Shown here: piece by piece, positions 6,846 through 8,012 of the stretch | How the letters are laid out: each line of letters begins with the position of its first letter | Numbering within the stretch: position 1 is the first letter of the stretch | NCBI GenBank assembly: GCA_949427775.1 | Contig: CASQEL010000076.1 | Location: forward strand, 1 to 8,012 | Reading direction: 5' to 3' | Length of the DNA stretch: 8,012 nucleotides | Source: an uncultured Desulfovibrionaceae bacterium | GTDB lineage: Bacteria > Desulfobacterota > Desulfovibrionia > Desulfovibrionales > Desulfovibrionaceae | Made by a program: the position numbers and the translations under genes | Notes under the pieces: generated by a model | Database searches by the model: none | What the model saw: only the letters and a program-made list of their open reading frames with translations | What the model was told of the DNA's origin: nothing

Positions 6846-7553
6846 CTACGAACACCGCGTTTCAGCCTGATGCGCCAGAGCCCGGCGCGCCAGCTCCGCC
6901 ACAGTCTGTTCCCGCACGGCGACACCGTCGAAAACCGGACACACATCCTCGCTCCCTGATTCCGCCAATCGCCGTAGCGGCGGCACGGCCTCAAATACGG
7001 GAGGCAACTGGGTCAACGCCCAGGCCGCCATGCCCCGACAGGGAATATCCTGATCCGCCAACCCCCGGATCAACCAGGGGATCGCCGGTCCGCACAAGTC
7101 CGGCCGATCCTGCGCCAGGCGTCCGACCGCCCAAAAACAGGAGCGGCGCAACACATCGTGATCGCAGAAGTTGTCGTCGCGCCCTGTATCCATAATATAA
7201 GACAACAGAACCCGGTGAAACTCCAGGGCCATGCGCGGGCTGCGCGCCAGAATCTCGGCAAATGCCTGAGGAATGCCCCAGCCGATATTTCCCGACTCTT
7301 CATTCATATGCCACATGAGGCGGCGCAGGATGTTGCGCGCCGCATCGGGGTCGCGTTCGGCCACTTCCGCCACGGCGACGCCCGCGCCCACGGCGGCTCT
7401 GGCCGTCATATCGCCGCCCAGCAGCAAAAACGACAACAACGGCCCCACGGTTTCCCGCCCGTTCTGCGCGGCTATGTCCGAAAGTCGTTCCCGCCAGTCC
7501 GGCGACTCCAGCCATTGTTTCAACTGAATTTTCCATGTTCGCATGCGTGCCAT
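6846..7553 (-). CDS. HEAT-repeat-like alpha-helical protein, function unknown
   Basis: The product is 235 residues with no signal peptide or membrane segment, so it is probably cytoplasmic. The sequence reads as stacked amphipathic helices: LSDIAAQNGRETVGPLLSFLL (24-44), TARAAVGAGVAVAEVAERDP (50-69), a distinctive WHMNEESGNIGWGIPQAFAEILA (81-103), DVLRRSCFWAVGRLAQDRPDL (133-153) and AIPWLIRGLADQDIPCRGMAAWALTQL (157-183). The repeated pattern of Ala-rich helix, Asp/Pro turn and 'RGMAAWALTQL' resembles HEAT/PBS-lyase-like repeats. Such scaffolds usually bind proteins or nucleic acids, and no catalytic motif is seen. I recall similar proteins annotated only as HEAT-domain in Desulfovibrio genomes, but this is from memory. 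Start: ATG at 7553 has GGGAG 7 bases upstream. The in-frame start at 7580 lies inside the predicted -10 region and is rejected. Confidence 0.75.
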   Translation of the reverse strand: MARMRTWKIQLKQWLESPDWRERLSDIAAQNGRETVGPLLSFLLLGGDMTARAAVGAGVAVAEVAERDPDAARNILRRLMWHMNEESGNIGWGIPQAFAEILARSPRMALEFHRVLLSYIMDTGRDDNFCDHDVLRRSCFWAVGRLAQDRPDLCGPAIPWLIRGLADQDIPCRGMAAWALTQLPPVFEAVPPLRRLAESGSEDVCPVFDGVAVREQTVAELARRALAHQAETRCS

Positions 7554-7575
7554 GACATTTCTCCCGTTATTATTG

Positions 7576-7605
7576 AGCATACCTCAACGACACGCTCTCT
7601 GCCAA
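7576..7605 (-). promoter_or_regulatory. Sigma70-type promoter for the HEAT-like gene
   Basis: On the minus strand TTGGCA (7605-7600, 5 of 6 consensus bases) is followed after 18 bases by TATGCT (7581-7576, 4 of 6). Transcription would begin near 7569, giving a leader of roughly 16 bases. That leader contains the GGGAG ribosome site (7565-7561), 7 bases before the ATG at 7553. The geometry is internally consistent and supports both the promoter and the start choice. Confidence 0.6.
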
Positions 7606-7750
7606 CCGTTCCGAAGGCCGGATCATCCTTTGTCGTACCGTGTGTTTTGAAAATTCTTTCCGAATTCATGCAACACTATTTCTGTATAAAAACGCTACAC
7701 CATAAAACCGTGTCAGCCGTTACAGCAGCTATCCGCAAAATTTTTATTTA
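7606..7750. other. AT-richer spacer with no gene seen
   Basis: No open frame with protein character was found on either strand. The composition drops to AT-rich stretches (for example the A/T run at 7736-7750), unlike the coding DNA to the left. Only short, unconvincing promoter-like hexamers and five-base inverted repeats occur. The change in composition begins upstream of the HEAT-like gene and continues into the repeat-rich block at 7751-8012. Confidence 0.5.
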
Positions 7751-7876
7751 GGGTCACCGGACACGACCTTCTACGCCGCATGAGGTGCGGATTTGCGGGC
7801 ACTGACATCCCAAATTCAACCGACCGGAAATTCGCGCCGGCCGTGATGTTTCCATTAACTTTGTGTCCGCTGAGCC
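7751..7876. mobile_element. Candidate 126-base MITE-like element with 14-base terminal inverted repeats and TA flanks
   Basis: The left end GGGTCACCGGACAC (7751-7764) and the reverse complement of the right end (7876-7863), GGCTCAGCGGACAC, agree at 12 of 14 positions. TA lies immediately outside both ends (7749-7750 and 7877-7878). This layout is what a TA-target insertion of the IS630/Tc1-mariner type would leave. The interior has no transposase. It holds a small hairpin (CCGCA/TGCGG, 7776-7790) and an interrupted stem (ACATC at 7805-7809 with GATGT at 7845-7849; CGACCGG with CCGGCCG). I do not recognise the ends as a named IS. A chance inverted repeat is possible. A second copy in the genome would settle it. 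Confidence 0.4.
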
Positions 7877-7912
7877 TAGTACACAAAAACATCTAAAGTT
7901 TCTGTGTACTAG
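7876..7912. repeat. Hairpin with 10-base perfect stem
   Basis: CTAGTACACA (7876-7885) pairs exactly with TGTGTACTAG (7903-7912). After one mismatch, AAAC pairs with GTTT, leaving a seven-base loop, ATCTAAA. Its left arm overlaps the right edge of the candidate MITE by one base and contains the flanking TA. No T-run follows on either strand, so a simple terminator is unlikely. Confidence 0.7.
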
Positions 7913-7937
7913 CCGCCATGCGAGAGCATGGCGCGGC
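7912..7937. repeat. Hairpin with GAGA tetraloop
   Basis: GCCATGC (7915-7921) pairs with GCATGGC (7926-7932) around the GNRA-type loop GAGA. GCC (7912-7914) and GGC (7935-7937) extend the stem past a two-base bulge. Part of its right side could instead pair onward (CGGCG 7934-7938 with CGCCG 7946-7950), so two alternative folds compete. On the plus strand the stable GNRA loop would suit an RNA. Confidence 0.65.
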
Positions 7938-7956
7938 GGCATAGTCGCCGTGAATA

Positions 7957-7980
7957 CGCCGAAAACCGCGTTTTTCGGCG
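7957..7980. repeat. Hairpin with 9-base perfect stem
   Basis: CGCCGAAAA (7957-7965) pairs exactly with TTTTCGGCG (7972-7980) around a six-base loop, CCGCGT. The T-run is inside the stem, not after it, so the canonical terminator layout is absent. It is one of a series of closely spaced hairpins reaching the window edge. Confidence 0.65.
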
Positions 7981-7993
7981 AATGATCTTAACG

Positions 7994-8012
7994 CAAAATA
8001 CGAAGTATTTTG
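7994..8012. repeat. AT-rich hairpin cut at window edge
   Basis: CAAAATAC (7994-8001) pairs exactly with GTATTTTG (8005-8012) around the triloop GAA. The pairing runs to the last base of the window and may continue outward, because CG precedes the left arm. It could belong to a larger structured element to the right. Confidence 0.6.

Noticed and set aside
7754..7942. 62-codon minus-strand frame across the MITE-like segment
   Set aside because: It spans the terminal inverted repeat and hairpins, has no ribosome site, and resembles no known protein. It could at most be a transposase remnant, which I cannot support.
7957..7980. Intrinsic terminator for a gene lying to the right
   Set aside because: The T-run is part of the stem, and the bases after the stem on either strand are not a T-tract. 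I kept it as a hairpin only.
7928..8012. Plus-strand open frame MARRHSRREYAENRV... running off the right edge (28 codons seen)
   Set aside because: The ATG lies inside the GAGA hairpin, there is no proper ribosome site, and the frame is built largely from the palindromes. It cannot be judged without sequence to the right.
7751..8012. CRISPR array
   Set aside because: The repeats here are inverted, of different sequence and irregularly spaced. There are no direct repeats with regular spacers.

Overview
The window looks like a GC-rich chromosomal segment of a Gram-negative bacterium. It is dominated by the rod-shape (elongasome) gene cluster on the minus strand. The gene order mreB-mreC-mreD-mrdA-rodA, the protein sequences, and the neighbouring radical SAM and HEAT-repeat genes suggest a deltaproteobacterial sulfate reducer of the Desulfovibrionaceae. 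That placement is my inference from protein character and gene order; no search was run.

Layout. On the minus strand, from right to left: mreB (5689-4649), a 432-base gap, then mreC (4216-3335), mreD (3338-2868), mrdA/PBP2 (2884-1034) and rodA (1037 to the left edge, cut off before its last residues). The last four genes overlap one another (ATGA, 17 bases, ATGA), which suggests one translationally coupled unit. MreB is the cytoplasmic actin-like filament. MreC and MreD connect it across the inner membrane. RodA (SEDS glycan polymerase) and PBP2 (transpeptidase) build the lateral wall. The mreB-mreC gap is not empty of structure: it can fold into a three-way junction just ahead of mreC and carries a perfect 16-base palindrome.

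Divergent from mreB, on the plus strand, is an Elp3-like radical SAM protein of the YhcC/TIGR01212 type (5879-6817). It converges, with a 28-base gap, on a minus-strand HEAT-repeat-like protein of unknown function (7553-6846). That gene has a convincing promoter and Shine-Dalgarno sequence.

From about 7606 to the right edge (8012) I find no convincing gene. The first part (7606-7750) is AT-richer and plain. From 7751 on, the DNA is a dense series of inverted repeats. A 126-base segment has 14-base imperfect terminal inverted repeats flanked by TA (MITE-like). At least four perfect or near-perfect hairpins follow head to tail up to the window edge. This is the least explained part of the window and the likeliest place for something undescribed (mobile-element end, structured RNA, or ssDNA-type site). 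The window ends inside it.
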